Shown: one piece after another, positions 1 through 6,981 of the stretch | Position numbering within the stretch: position 1 is the stretch's first letter | Layout: each line of letters opens with the position of its first letter | Notes under the pieces: generated by a model | The model's database searches: none | Told to the model about the DNA's origin: nothing | Seen by the model: only the letters and a program-made list of their open reading frames with translations | Program-made: the position numbers and the translations under genes | Origin: Deltaproteobacteria bacterium | GTDB lineage: Bacteria > Desulfobacterota > Desulfobacteria > C00003060 > C00003106 | DNA: 13,545 nt | Reading direction: 5' to 3' | Assembly: GCA_019314005.1 (NCBI GenBank) | Contig: JAFDAE010000025.1 | Span: 1-13,545, forward strand

Positions 1-128
1 AGCGCCCTATCTACAGCATCGGCGGCAGTGCGGTAAAGCTTGCTTCTGCCCCCTCGGAACCCCTTGGCCAGCTTCAGGACCTTTTTTCTACGTTGTCTGC
101 TTTTTACACTGTTCTTAACACGTGACAT
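1..128 (-). CDS. rplT: 50S ribosomal protein L20, N-terminal part
   Basis: Ribosomal protein L20 binds 23S rRNA early in assembly of the large subunit and in several bacteria represses its own operon. The visible 42 codons begin [19 protein letters not shown] and continue through [18 protein letters not shown], the strongly basic N-terminal extension typical of L20. The C-terminal two thirds lie outside the window. The ATG at 128 is fixed by an AAGGAGAG ribosome-binding site at 131-140. It is the last visible gene of thrS-infC-rpmI-rplT, a very common bacterial order. The 140-bp gap to rpmI is long for this pair and holds a hairpin. Confidence 0.96.
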   Translation of the reverse strand, partial: MSRVKNSVKSRQRRKKVLKLAKGFRGGRSKLYRTAADAVDRA

Positions 129-152
129 AACTCTCTCCTTATAAAATATCAT

Positions 153-189
153 GAGGCCCTTGGAAAAGATGTTCTCACCCAAAGACCTC
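153..189 (-). promoter_or_regulatory. hairpin in the rpmI-rplT gap, candidate L20 control or processing site
   Basis: On the transcribed strand GAGGTCTTTGG (189-179) can pair with CCAAGGGCCTC (163-153) over 11 bp, including two G-U pairs, with a 15-nt loop. It ends about 12 nt before the rplT ribosome-binding site. A second small hairpin (GACTT/AAGTC, 240-255) lies upstream in the same gap. There is no U-tract, so it is not a normal terminator. L20 feedback on its own mRNA is established in E. coli and Bacillus. Assigning this hairpin to that role is inference. Confidence 0.45.
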
Positions 190-268
190 AAAAATCTGCT
201 TATCCTGGTCTTATCAAGCGACCAATCAAACGAATTGAAGACTTTTTACGAAGTCATCAATAATAAAT

Positions 269-466
269 TTAAGCGTAAGGAATCATCTTTTTTACACTTG
301 CACGGTTTGTCCCGTCGACCAATCCGCCTTTACGCATATTCCTTTTTTTCTTTGTTGTCTTCTTGGTAAGGATATGGCTGGCATAAGCCTTTGATCGAAC
401 GATCTTACCTTTGCCCGTAACTTTAAAGCGCTTTGCAGCTCCTCTGTTTGTTTTCATTTTTGGCAT
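269..466 (-). CDS. rpmI: 50S ribosomal protein L35
   Basis: L35 is a small basic protein of the large ribosomal subunit. The 65-residue product has the normal family length and the hallmark start [20 protein letters not shown], followed by the Lys/Arg-rich [15 protein letters not shown] stretch and a VKKMIPYA end. The ATG at 466 has an AAGGGGAT ribosome-binding site about 8 nt upstream. It lies between infC (75-bp gap) and rplT (140-bp gap) in the same direction, so it is most likely read from the promoter upstream of tRNA-Val and thrS. I see no promoter or terminator in the gap towards infC. Confidence 0.97.
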   Translation of the reverse strand: MPKMKTNRGAAKRFKVTGKGKIVRSKAYASHILTKKTTKKKRNMRKGGLVDGTNRASVKKMIPYA

Positions 467-541
467 GACTATTATCCCCTTCGCAAAATCTCTGTAATTA
501 TTAAATCAAGACCCGAATTTCAAATCTCTATTTTCTATTCT

Positions 542-1048
542 CTACTTCGGCGCCAGAATCATTATCATACGTCGGCCTTCCATCTTGGGGAACTCTTCCA
601 CAACGGCAAACTCAGATGTCAACTCAGCTACCTTTTGCATTAAATCTCTACCGAGATTGGTATAAGCAATCTCACGCCCTCTAAACTGCATCGATATCTT
701 TACCTTGTCTCGATTTTCCAAGAAACGCTTGACATGACGTAATTTTACCTCGATATCATGGCTGCCGGTCTTGGGGCGAATCTTAATCTCCTTGATCTGG
801 ACGGTTGACTGTTTCTTTTTGGCCTCTTGAAATTTTTTCTTCTGGTCGTATTTGTATTTTCCATAATCCATAATCCGACAGACCGGAGGTTTTGAATTTG
901 GGGCTACCTCCACAAGATCCAATCCCCTTGTTCCCGCGGTTTCCAAAGCTTGGCTGAGCGGCACAACCCCCAGCTGTTCACCCGCTTCGTCTATAAGTCG
1001 AACCTCCCTCGCACGAATCCTCTGATTTACATTAACTCGCTTAGCTAT
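542..1048 (-). CDS. infC: translation initiation factor IF-3, AUA start
   Basis: IF3 binds the 30S subunit, prevents premature joining of 50S and rejects non-canonical start codons. Read from an ATA at 1048 the product has 168 residues, close to the family length. It begins [20 protein letters not shown], the normal IF3 N-terminus, and contains the linker region [17 protein letters not shown] and the C-terminal [19 protein letters not shown] motif. The first conventional start in frame is a GTG at 964, which would remove 28 conserved residues. An in-frame TGA lies two codons before the ATA. AGGAGG (1055-1060) sits 6 nt upstream, and the ATA shares four bases (ATAG) with the thrS stop. In E. 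coli infC starts with AUU and is autoregulated by IF3 through that codon; the same control is inferred here. Confidence 0.95.
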   Translation of the reverse strand: MAKRVNVNQRIRAREVRLIDEAGEQLGVVPLSQALETAGTRGLDLVEVAPNSKPPVCRIMDYGKYKYDQKKKFQEAKKKQSTVQIKEIKIRPKTGSHDIEVKLRHVKRFLENRDKVKISMQFRGREIAYTNLGRDLMQKVAELTSEFAVVEEFPKMEGRRMIMILAPK

Positions 1049-2835
1049 ATTTCACCTCCTAAGTACATCTCCCGTTTGCAAACCCCTTTGACCTCATCGA
1101 CAAAGTCGTTAATCGACATGGGAGGCATCTGTTCACCCCCCCTTCGTCTGGGCGCAACGGCTTTATTTGCGACCTCTTTGTCACCTATCACAAGCATATA
1201 TGGTATCTTCTGCATCTGAGCTTCTCGAATTTTGAGTCCCAACTTTTCATTACGAAGATCTTTTTCTACACGAACATCTGAGTTCAAAAGCCGACGATAT
1301 ACCTCCTCGGCATAGGGATTCTGACGTTCAGTAATCGTAAGAACTATCGCCTGGACCGGAGCAAGCCATGTTGGGAACGCTCCCGCGTAATGCTCGATTA
1401 AAACCCCGAGAAACCGCTCTATGGCCCCGAGAATCACCCGATGTAGCATTACCGGTCGATGTTTTGCCCCGTCGCTTCCGATATATGTTAAATCAAAACG
1501 CTCAGGCAATGTAAAATCACATTGAATAGTGGCACACTGCCAGCTCCGTTCTAAAGCATCCTTCAGCTTAACATCGATCTTTGGACCATAAAAGGCCCCA
1601 TCCCCTTCATTAATATCATAGGGAAGGCCATAATCCTCAACAGCTTTAACGAGTGCGTTGGTTGCGCGTTCCCAGTCTTCATCCGTGCCTATCGATTTCT
1701 TTGGTCTGGTACTAATCTCTAACTCATAGTCAAAACCGAACAACTTCATTACATCGACAACAAAACGAATAACCCCTTTTATTTCCTCATTGAGTTGATC
1801 CGGGCGACACAGAATGTGCGCATCGTCCTGAGTAAACTGGCGCACTCTGAAAAGTCCATGCAGCACCCCGGAACGCTCATGTCTGTGCACGGTGCCAAGT
1901 TCAAAATAGCGAATCGGGAGATCTCTATAACTACGCATCCGTGACTTGTAAATCAACATATGGGAAAGGCAATTCATCGGTTTGATACCGTAAGCTTCCC
2001 CGTCGATATCAGTAAAATACATACTTTCCCGGTAATTGTCAAAGTGGCCTGATTTCTCCCAAAGCTCTCTTTTGAGGATCTGCGGCCCCATCACCATCTG
2101 ATACCCACGTCGAAGATGCTCTCTCTTTTCAAAATCCTCAATTATATTTCTGAGAATAGCGCCCTTGGGGTGAAACAGAATCATCCCCCCTCCGACTTCA
2201 TTGCTGGTACTGAAAAGATCAAGGGCCTTGCCAAGACGTCGGTGATCCCTCTTTTCGGCCTCTGCCAACCTGTTAAGATGGTCTTTTAAGGATTTTTTGT
2301 CAAAGAAGGATGTGCCATAAATCCTCTGGAGCATCTTGCGGGATTCATCTCCCCGCCAGTAAGCGCCTGCAACATGTGTCAATTTAAAGGCCTTAACCCC
2401 TTTAGTCGAAGCCAAATGAGGGCCTCGACAGAGATCCACAAAATCGCCTTGACGGTAGATAGACACCTCATTATCAGATAGTTCTTCGAGGATCTCTACT
2501 TTATATTGTTCCCCCATCTCCTGGAACAGTTGAATTGCTTTTTCCCTGGGAATAACTTCACGTTGAAAAGGAACTCCGGCCTTGATCAAGGCCTTCATCT
2601 TCTTTTCTATCGCCTTTAAATCATCCGGAGAAAAAGTCCCTTCATAATCAAAATCATAATAAAAACCGTTTTCAATAGCAGGACCTATGGCAATCTTTAC
2701 ATCCTTGTACAGGTCCTTTACCGCCTGCGCCATGATATGCGCAGTACTGTGACGCAATACCTCAAGACCTTCGGTACACGGAGGTTCGCATTCGATTATA
2801 GAGTCGTCGCTGAGTGTAACTGTAATATTAGACAT
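1045..2835 (-). CDS. thrS: threonyl-tRNA synthetase lacking the TGS domain
   Basis: ThrRS charges tRNA-Thr with threonine in the cytoplasm. The 596-residue protein is shorter than the approximately 640 of E. coli because the N-terminal TGS domain is absent; homology begins at the [13 protein letters not shown] segment of the editing domain. Editing residues are visible (H29, H33, C136, H140 of DLCRGPH). The class II core keeps the zinc ligands C289, H340 (QDDAH) and H465 (MLHR), and the anticodon-binding domain fills roughly residues 490-590. The usual MNCPGH motif reads MNCLSH. An in-frame TAA upstream near 2888 and the tRNA gene leave no room for a TGS domain. From memory, epsilonproteobacterial ThrRS is similarly short. 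The ATG at 2835 has no Shine-Dalgarno sequence. The stop overlaps the infC start by 4 nt. Confidence 0.96.
   Translation of the reverse strand: MSNITVTLSDDSIIECEPPCTEGLEVLRHSTAHIMAQAVKDLYKDVKIAIGPAIENGFYYDFDYEGTFSPDDLKAIEKKMKALIKAGVPFQREVIPREKAIQLFQEMGEQYKVEILEELSDNEVSIYRQGDFVDLCRGPHLASTKGVKAFKLTHVAGAYWRGDESRKMLQRIYGTSFFDKKSLKDHLNRLAEAEKRDHRRLGKALDLFSTSNEVGGGMILFHPKGAILRNIIEDFEKREHLRRGYQMVMGPQILKRELWEKSGHFDNYRESMYFTDIDGEAYGIKPMNCLSHMLIYKSRMRSYRDLPIRYFELGTVHRHERSGVLHGLFRVRQFTQDDAHILCRPDQLNEEIKGVIRFVVDVMKLFGFDYELEISTRPKKSIGTDEDWERATNALVKAVEDYGLPYDINEGDGAFYGPKIDVKLKDALERSWQCATIQCDFTLPERFDLTYIGSDGAKHRPVMLHRVILGAIERFLGVLIEHYAGAFPTWLAPVQAIVLTITERQNPYAEEVYRRLLNSDVRVEKDLRNEKLGLKIREAQMQKIPYMLVIGDKEVANKAVAPRRRGGEQMPPMSINDFVDEVKGVCKREMYLGGEI
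1046..1060 (-). promoter_or_regulatory. infC ribosome-binding site with AUA start, inside the thrS 3' end
   Basis: The strand reads AGGAGGTGAAATATAG: a full Shine-Dalgarno core, six bases of spacing and the ATA start codon, whose last two bases begin the thrS TAG. The site decides the infC start, because the next usable codon in frame (GTG at 964) cuts conserved IF3 sequence. Translational coupling to thrS is likely from the 4-nt overlap. Confidence 0.85.
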
Positions 2836-2876
2836 GATAATAATAAGTTCGAAATTCGAATATCGAAATTCGACAT
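2796..2876 (-). CDS. possible 26-codon upstream ORF overlapping the thrS start
   Basis: An ATG at 2876 has an AAAGG motif (2881-2885) four bases upstream, a better ribosome-binding context than the thrS start. Its frame runs 26 codons across the filler repeat and the thrS ATG (2835) and stops at 2796, thirteen codons into thrS in another frame. The peptide begins [14 protein letters not shown] and resembles nothing I recognise. It may be a leader peptide affecting thrS translation, or a chance result of repeat insertion between an older ribosome-binding site and the gene. Both ATGs are followed by TCNAAT, as if a start region had been duplicated or displaced. Confidence 0.3.
   Translation of the reverse strand: MSNFDIRISNLLLSCLILQLHSATTL
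2848..2873. repeat. CGAAATTCGA filler repeat before thrS
   Basis: TCGAAATTCGA occurs twice (2849-2859 and 2863-2873), separated by ATA, and each copy is nearly self-complementary. The same word family fills the moaE-moaC gap at 12621-12800. It occupies the space where the thrS ribosome-binding site would be expected. Confidence 0.7.
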
Positions 2877-2891
2877 TTAGCCTTTACTTTA

Positions 2892-2966
2892 TGGTAGGCG
2901 CGAAGAGATTTGAACTCTTGACTTCTACCGTGTCAGGGTAGCGCTCTCCCCCTGAGCTACGCGCCT
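2892..2966 (-). tRNA. tRNA-Val (anticodon GAC)
   Basis: A complete cloverleaf of 75 nt can be drawn. The acceptor stem is AGGCGCG with CGCGCCT, the D arm GCTC/GAGC, the anticodon arm CTACC-CTGACAC-GGTAG, and the T arm AAGAG-TTCAAAT-CTCTT. The discriminator A is followed by an encoded CCA (2892-2894). The anticodon GAC reads GUC and GUU valine codons. The gene lies 56 bp upstream of thrS on the same strand, with no terminator between them, and downstream of a consensus promoter. It is therefore probably co-transcribed with the thrS operon and released by RNase P and 3' processing. Confidence 0.95.
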
Positions 2967-2970
2967 GCAT

Positions 2971-3005
2971 GAGAGCTTTCCATATGAGCGTTGTGCAAAG
3001 CTCTC
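2971..3005 (-). promoter_or_regulatory. 9-bp leader hairpin between promoter and tRNA-Val
   Basis: GAGAGCTTT and AAAGCTCTC (2971-2979 and 2997-3005 on the plus strand) form a perfect 9-bp inverted repeat with a 17-nt loop that contains CATATG. It ends four bases before the tRNA 5' end and lies within the predicted transcript leader. No U-tract follows on the transcribed strand, so a terminator is unlikely. It could be a processing signal or a protein-binding site. Confidence 0.55.
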
Positions 3006-3066
3006 TGTAAACAATCTCATTTTCCGGGCGTATAACACACAAAACCCTTAAAAATTCAAAACAATT

Positions 3067-3095
3067 TTAATACCAATTATATTACTTACTGTCAA
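3067..3095 (-). promoter_or_regulatory. sigma-70 promoter of the tRNA-Val-thrS-infC-rpmI-rplT operon
   Basis: The minus strand carries TTGACA (3090-3095), a 17-bp spacer and TATTAA (3067-3072), close to the full housekeeping consensus. Transcription would begin near 3060 and reach the tRNA after about 95 nt. It lies in the AT-rich gap between pgsA and the tRNA, and no other gene start could use it. Confidence 0.8.
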
Positions 3096-3148
3096 GAAAA
3101 ATGCCTGTAGAGCTTTTATATAATGACAACAATCTTTGTTTCATTGTT

Positions 3149-3682
3149 TTAATGAGCATTTTGAAGGATTTTTAGCCACTTGTAAATATACTGAAACCCG
3201 GAAAGAATTGTCATAATAGCAGCAAATATAAAAAGAGGGTAATGTACCACCGTAATTTCTGAAACATATGGTTTTAACAAAACAGCAAAAACGGTTAACA
3301 GTTGAGCCACTGTAGTAATTTTACTCGCAAAGCTCGGTTTTATTTCAATATCATGATTCGTAATAAACAACAATGCGATCCCAAAGAGTATCAGAATATC
3401 TCGCGCAATAACAATAACAGTCAACCAACTTGGAATAAATTGAACCACGGCGAGTATGATAAAAGCAGTTGATAGGAGGAGCTTGTCGGCAATCGGATCG
3501 AGATAGGCGCCAAGTTCACTCTTTTGTCGGAATACCCTGGCGATAAGACCATCCAACCCGTCACTTACCCCAGCCACAACAAAAATCCAGAAGGCATTTT
3601 TATAGGATTGTTGTATAAGACAGATAGCAAAAAGAGGGGTTAACACGATGCGAAGAATGGTCAGCAAATTGGGAAGCGTCAT
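3149..3682 (-). CDS. pgsA: CDP-alcohol phosphatidyltransferase, probably PgsA
   Basis: This membrane enzyme most likely joins CDP-diacylglycerol to glycerol-3-phosphate, the committed step of phosphatidylglycerol synthesis. From the ATG at 3682 it has 177 residues (E. coli PgsA about 182) and starts MTLPNLLTILRIVLTPLF, the normal PgsA N-terminus. The family motif D-x2-DG-x2-AR-x8-G-x3-D-x3-D is complete (D41, D44, G45, A48, R49, G58, D62, D66). Several hydrophobic helices follow. The frame is open to an ATG at 3742, but that start would overlap the fecR-like gene by 38 bp and add 20 atypical residues; neither start has a strong ribosome-binding site. It follows the FecR-domain gene by 22 bp. 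Another CDP-alcohol acceptor cannot be excluded. Confidence 0.85.
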   Translation of the reverse strand: MTLPNLLTILRIVLTPLFAICLIQQSYKNAFWIFVVAGVSDGLDGLIARVFRQKSELGAYLDPIADKLLLSTAFIILAVVQFIPSWLTVIVIARDILILFGIALLFITNHDIEIKPSFASKITTVAQLLTVFAVLLKPYVSEITVVHYPLFIFAAIMTILSGFQYIYKWLKILQNAH

Positions 3683-3704
3683 GGCAGTAGACTGGATATC
3701 GATT

Positions 3705-4466
3705 TTACTGGTCACGCTTCTGATTCCATCGCACCCACTCATTGCTGTCAGCCTGTGCAGAAAATGTTGTAGGTTCTTCTATAGTTCCATCCGGATTGAT
3801 AGCAATCTGTTGCATTGCTCGTACAATATAGGTCCATTTCTCCATTGAAACTTTTTTAGGGCCTGGAACCGGATGCGGGCCTGGCACGGGCTGGGGAGAC
3901 TTTACCTTACTCGGCGTTGGGGCGGCAATCTGTGAAGGTTTTTGAACGGTAACTTCGCCTGAATAAACCTTGACAACAGTTGAATTGTCTTTTGCAACGT
4001 TCATCCTATAAACCGTTCCTCGAACCCCGGCTACCGCGTTTTTTGCATGCAGACTTAATCCTCCTTTCTTACCCACGACACTACAAACATTGGCCCAAGT
4101 ACGACCCAGGACCATTTTGACATTAATATCTCTTTCCCTGGTCTCCATGGAATAGTTGATATTTATTATTTCAAATGTCGTCTCTTCATCAAAGCGCAAC
4201 AGACTTCCATCGGTAAATGTGAGCTCAATGCGTGTCTCATGCCCTGTGGTAACCCTGTCGCCGTTTTGTAATTTTGCATGTAATTTTAAGGGTGATGAAG
4301 TTGCCCCACCTTCCGTGCAAACGACAGCACTCCCTTCCAAAAAGGTTACTACGGCCTCGTTTCCTTCCATCTCAACCGGAATCACCTCATCATATGCAGA
4401 TACTGTCCCTGCCCATAGATTCATCATTAATAGTATAAAAAACGTTGCTTTAAATATCTTATACAT
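3705..4466 (-). CDS. secreted FecR-domain protein
   Basis: The 253-residue protein begins with a signal peptide (residues 1-24, likely cut after TVSA). A FecR domain lies at about 68-175, with LQNGDRVTTGHETRIELTFTDGS, AVAGVRGTVYRM and VVKVYSGEVTV. A Pro-rich linker (182-205, containing PVPGPHPVPGP) precedes a 45-residue Trp-containing tail (EKWTYIVRAM ... EWVRWN). Classical FecR is an anti-sigma regulator in the inner membrane, but this form has no N-terminal anti-sigma region and no sigma-factor neighbour, so a structural or scaffolding periplasmic role is more likely. Its precise function is unknown. GAGGGG precedes the ATG at 4466. It lies 26 bp after the FlgT-like gene and 22 bp before pgsA. 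Confidence 0.82.
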   Translation of the reverse strand: MYKIFKATFFILLMMNLWAGTVSAYDEVIPVEMEGNEAVVTFLEGSAVVCTEGGATSSPLKLHAKLQNGDRVTTGHETRIELTFTDGSLLRFDEETTFEIININYSMETRERDINVKMVLGRTWANVCSVVGKKGGLSLHAKNAVAGVRGTVYRMNVAKDNSTVVKVYSGEVTVQKPSQIAAPTPSKVKSPQPVPGPHPVPGPKKVSMEKWTYIVRAMQQIAINPDGTIEEPTTFSAQADSNEWVRWNQKRDQ

Positions 4467-4477
4467 CTATTCCCCTC

Positions 4478-4500
4478 AGGAGCGCAGAGCTCTTAGCTCT
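4478..4500. repeat. AGAGC-type filler at a gene end
   Basis: GCTCTTAGCTCT (4489-4500) recurs exactly at 5775-5786 in the next gap upstream. Here it extends across the stop codon of the FlgT-like gene: the last codons AAG AGC TAA lie inside the repeat. The repeat therefore appears to supply the present C-terminus and stop of that gene. Confidence 0.6.
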
Positions 4501-5710
4501 TTGGAACCAATCGAAGCTTAATCGCGTTTTGGGTTACACTGAATATGTTTATTGAAAAGCTGTTAAAGCTTTTTAATAATAATTCGTCCGCGAGTGTCTG
4601 GGCATTCCCCTTGATTTCAACGTCCATTCTTGCCTCTCCTGCGTCAATTCCGCGGAGATAAACGTTTTTGACTCCCCGTATTCTATTACTCAAAACCTTT
4701 CTGAATGCCACAAAATCAGAATACGCTTTAATCCCTTCAACAGTAACCTTCACTATGTTCGACCGGCTAACTTCTTGCTGCCATTTTGCAACGATCTGGT
4801 TTATTAAATCGTTGGCCGCCTGCAAACCGACTCTTTGCAGGGCTGCTGTACCCCCGCTGATATCATCTGTATGAACGGTCGCGCCGGTGCGTACGCTTGA
4901 AGCTATAATCTCTCCGGTATCGGTTCGGATCGCTCTTAGTGAAATATTGGCCTGATAAGATTTCATACCGGTACCCATAACATTTTTGGTATATCTTGCT
5001 AAGGCCTTACCCACGATGACTATTTCAGCTTCGTTTTGGCTGCCCAATGTAACAGCAGCTTGGTCGGTGAGATCAGCTTTTTGAAGGGCCGGCTCCAATT
5101 GGATGTTTTGTGACGCTGCCGATCGATCTACTAAGGGAAACCCCCGGCTTTGCATTTCTTCCGCTATTGTATTTTCTGCCACCGCAAGGTCAGCAGACAG
5201 GGAGACACCGCCACCCCACCAAAATTGAGGTTGAGATTGTCCTATGTTTTGCTCTGCTAAAAAGAACATAACCCGCGGCATCCCCTTTTGTGCCATCAAG
5301 ACCCCTAGGCCCTGAAGTTCGTCGCGAAGCACACCCACAGAAACCGTAGCCCGAACAACAACACGATAAGAATCCCCTGCCTGCGACTCGGCAAGGACCT
5401 TATAATTCTGAACAAATCCCTGGGACTGTGTATAAACACGATCGCTCAAAAGCTGAAAGTTCTCAACGACCGATTCCGACGACAAAACGATACCCACTGC
5501 CTGTTCTACTGCTGTACGCAGTGCATCATTGATGGCAGCATCTCTGGCCATAGCCACATCAGCCTCAAAGATGGTACCGGAGCCGATCACCTCAATAGAT
5601 CTTGTGGACTGTGCCTCCTGCGCCTCACCCATACTAGGCATCACAACTATAGCGAATAAGAAGAAAATACCAACAAGATGCACAAATCGCTTAACTTTGA
5701 ATCGTGTCAT
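4493..5710 (-). CDS. secreted FlgT-like three-domain protein
   Basis: The 405-residue protein has a signal peptide (1-30, likely cut after GEA). Residues about 36-130 resemble the FlgT N-terminal/LPP20 type domain (SIEVIGSGTI, many AxxxAxxDA repeats, GDSYRVVVRATVSV). Residues about 143-310 look like the TolB-N/CsgG/FlgO fold (PRVMFFLAEQ, AEEMQSRGFPLVDRS, AEIVIVGKALARY, LRAIRTDTGEIIASS). A C-terminal alpha/beta module (317-405) begins VKVTVEGIKAYSDF. In Vibrio, FlgT has a similar three-part build and forms the H ring around the flagellar motor. No flagellar genes are nearby, so a non-flagellar envelope role is inferred. The ribosome-binding site is a weak G-rich run, and the C-terminus ends in a filler repeat. 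The domain calls are from pattern reading only. Confidence 0.65.
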   Translation of the reverse strand: MTRFKVKRFVHLVGIFFLFAIVVMPSMGEAQEAQSTRSIEVIGSGTIFEADVAMARDAAINDALRTAVEQAVGIVLSSESVVENFQLLSDRVYTQSQGFVQNYKVLAESQAGDSYRVVVRATVSVGVLRDELQGLGVLMAQKGMPRVMFFLAEQNIGQSQPQFWWGGGVSLSADLAVAENTIAEEMQSRGFPLVDRSAASQNIQLEPALQKADLTDQAAVTLGSQNEAEIVIVGKALARYTKNVMGTGMKSYQANISLRAIRTDTGEIIASSVRTGATVHTDDISGGTAALQRVGLQAANDLINQIVAKWQQEVSRSNIVKVTVEGIKAYSDFVAFRKVLSNRIRGVKNVYLRGIDAGEARMDVEIKGNAQTLADELLLKSFNSFSINIFSVTQNAIKLRLVPKS

Positions 5711-5727
5711 TGCTTATCCGTCCCCCC

Positions 5728-5796
5728 TAAGAGCGAAGAGAAGAGAGCAAAGAGTCCCTTTCTTTTGACTCTATGCTCTTAGCTCTACGCTCCCTG
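5728..5796. repeat. AGAGC-type filler repeat with hairpin, between the SLH and FlgT-like genes
   Basis: This gap is full of AGAGC/GCTCT words. AGAGCAAAGAGTC (5744-5756) pairs with GACTCTATGCTCT (5767-5779) at 12 of 13 positions around a 10-nt loop. There is no U-tract, so it may be an mRNA-stability or processing hairpin rather than a terminator. It shares a 12-bp word exactly with 4489-4500. Confidence 0.65.
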
Positions 5797-5799
5797 CTT

Positions 5800-6969
5800 T
5801 TACATTTCGATTTGTGACTTCAGGATTCTGATGGCCAACAGCGCATCAGCCCCTGAGATTGTTCCCATAGAATTAAATTCTCCTGTGGCAACATCAGCCT
5901 GCAAAATGCCACGAGTCGTGCAGACCATTACCGCATTAAAGTAGTGAAGATCACTCCTCAGATCCGGAAAGGGAGAGGTCGATCCTATAAACTTTGTGGC
6001 CAATTTTTGATCACCTGTCACCTTTATAAGAATATCCTCAATCATCACCGCATATTCAGCTCGCGTTATTGTCTTATACGGTTTAAATGTATGGTCCGCA
6101 AATGGTTCGAGTCCGCGAACTCCAATTCTGATTACAATATCCACATCGGTCTTAAGTACATAATCGGCAATATCTGTGGCAGGAGGAACCTTTTCAATCA
6201 TTTCCGTCTCAAACTGTTTTACTGGATCTTTATAACGAGTATCAAATTCTTTCACGGTCCTCTTCTCGTAAAGTGTATCAAGCTTAAGTTCCTGTATGAA
6301 TAATGCGGCGATATCCCCACGGGTAATCTCTTTTACCAGTGCGATCTTTTTACCAACAGTTGTACCGGGCATCGCACGTTGTATCTTTTGCACCACTTTA
6401 TATTCAGCATCAGCATCGGCCACATACTCATCATCGAGATCCAGCACCTTTGCAAAGTTCTGACTCGCCTTTCCGAATTCATAAGCTTCCTTATAGGCTA
6501 CACCCATATAAAAATAGGCTGCTGAGGAGTGAGGCATCAAATCGATTGCATCCTCAAAGGCATCTTCGGTCTCTTCCAGCCAATCCTCATCGATCTTATT
6601 CTTGCCCAGTGTATACAGTCTCATGGACCCGATGTATGCATTAGCTTCTTCTTCTTTAGTATCGGCATACTTTTTAGCCAGTTTCATATTCTTCATAGCC
6701 TTTTCAAAATCTTCCCTATGTCCCCAGACCAGCCCCAGTCCGACGTAGGCGCCTGAAAACTTTGGGTCAAGTTCTTTGGCTAAGTTAAAATCTCTGAATG
6801 CGTCATCGATTTTTCCCTTTTTTAGGAGTTTCATCCCATTCATAACATGGTGTTCAGGGGTATCAAGCTCTGCTTCCGGCGCTCTTACCGCAGGCCGGCA
6901 CGCATAAAAAACAAAAAGGAGCATAAAACCCACCAAACAAATGGCCGCCAATCTTTTCTCGATCTTCAT
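5800..6969 (-). CDS. TPR and SLH-domain lipoprotein
   Basis: The 389-residue product starts with a hydrophobic segment ending LFVFYAC, so C24 is a plausible but non-ideal lipidation site. TPR-like helical repeats lie at about 38-105 (GKIDDAFRDFNLAKELDPK, EDFEKAMKNMKLAKK) and 130-185 (SSAAYFYMGVAYKEAYEFGKASQNF). The C-terminal half carries about two and a half S-layer-homology motifs: EITRGDIAALFIQEL (214-228), one at 265-315 containing FKPYKTITRAEYAVMIEDIL, and one at 332-385 beginning SPFPDL. SLH motifs usually bind peptidoglycan or secondary wall polymers, so the protein probably bridges membrane and wall while its TPRs recruit partners. AAAGGAGG precedes the ATG. It lies between the LPP20 and FlgT-like genes in one direction. 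Confidence 0.8.
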   Translation of the reverse strand: MKIEKRLAAICLVGFMLLFVFYACRPAVRAPEAELDTPEHHVMNGMKLLKKGKIDDAFRDFNLAKELDPKFSGAYVGLGLVWGHREDFEKAMKNMKLAKKYADTKEEEANAYIGSMRLYTLGKNKIDEDWLEETEDAFEDAIDLMPHSSAAYFYMGVAYKEAYEFGKASQNFAKVLDLDDEYVADADAEYKVVQKIQRAMPGTTVGKKIALVKEITRGDIAALFIQELKLDTLYEKRTVKEFDTRYKDPVKQFETEMIEKVPPATDIADYVLKTDVDIVIRIGVRGLEPFADHTFKPYKTITRAEYAVMIEDILIKVTGDQKLATKFIGSTSPFPDLRSDLHYFNAVMVCTTRGILQADVATGEFNSMGTISGADALLAIRILKSQIEM

Positions 6970-6981
6970 AGGTCCTCCTTT

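Noticed and set aside
542..964. infC starting at the GTG at 964
   Set aside because: It would remove the conserved IF3 N-terminal segment that is intact upstream and has a strong ribosome-binding site.
2971..3005. T-box leader ahead of thrS
   Set aside because: There is no T-box motif or terminator/antiterminator pair, only a single hairpin before a tRNA gene.
3128..3148. AACAAT/ATTGTT inverted repeat just after the pgsA stop, as a terminator
   Set aside because: The stem is only 6 bp and AT-rich, and no U-tract follows on the transcribed strand.
3683..3742. Longer pgsA start at 3742
   Set aside because: It adds 20 residues unlike PgsA N-termini, overlaps the FecR-domain gene by 38 bp and has no better ribosome-binding site.
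6339..6756. Plus-strand open frames inside the SLH gene
   Set aside because: They are antisense to a well-supported gene, lack ribosome-binding sites and show no recognisable motifs.
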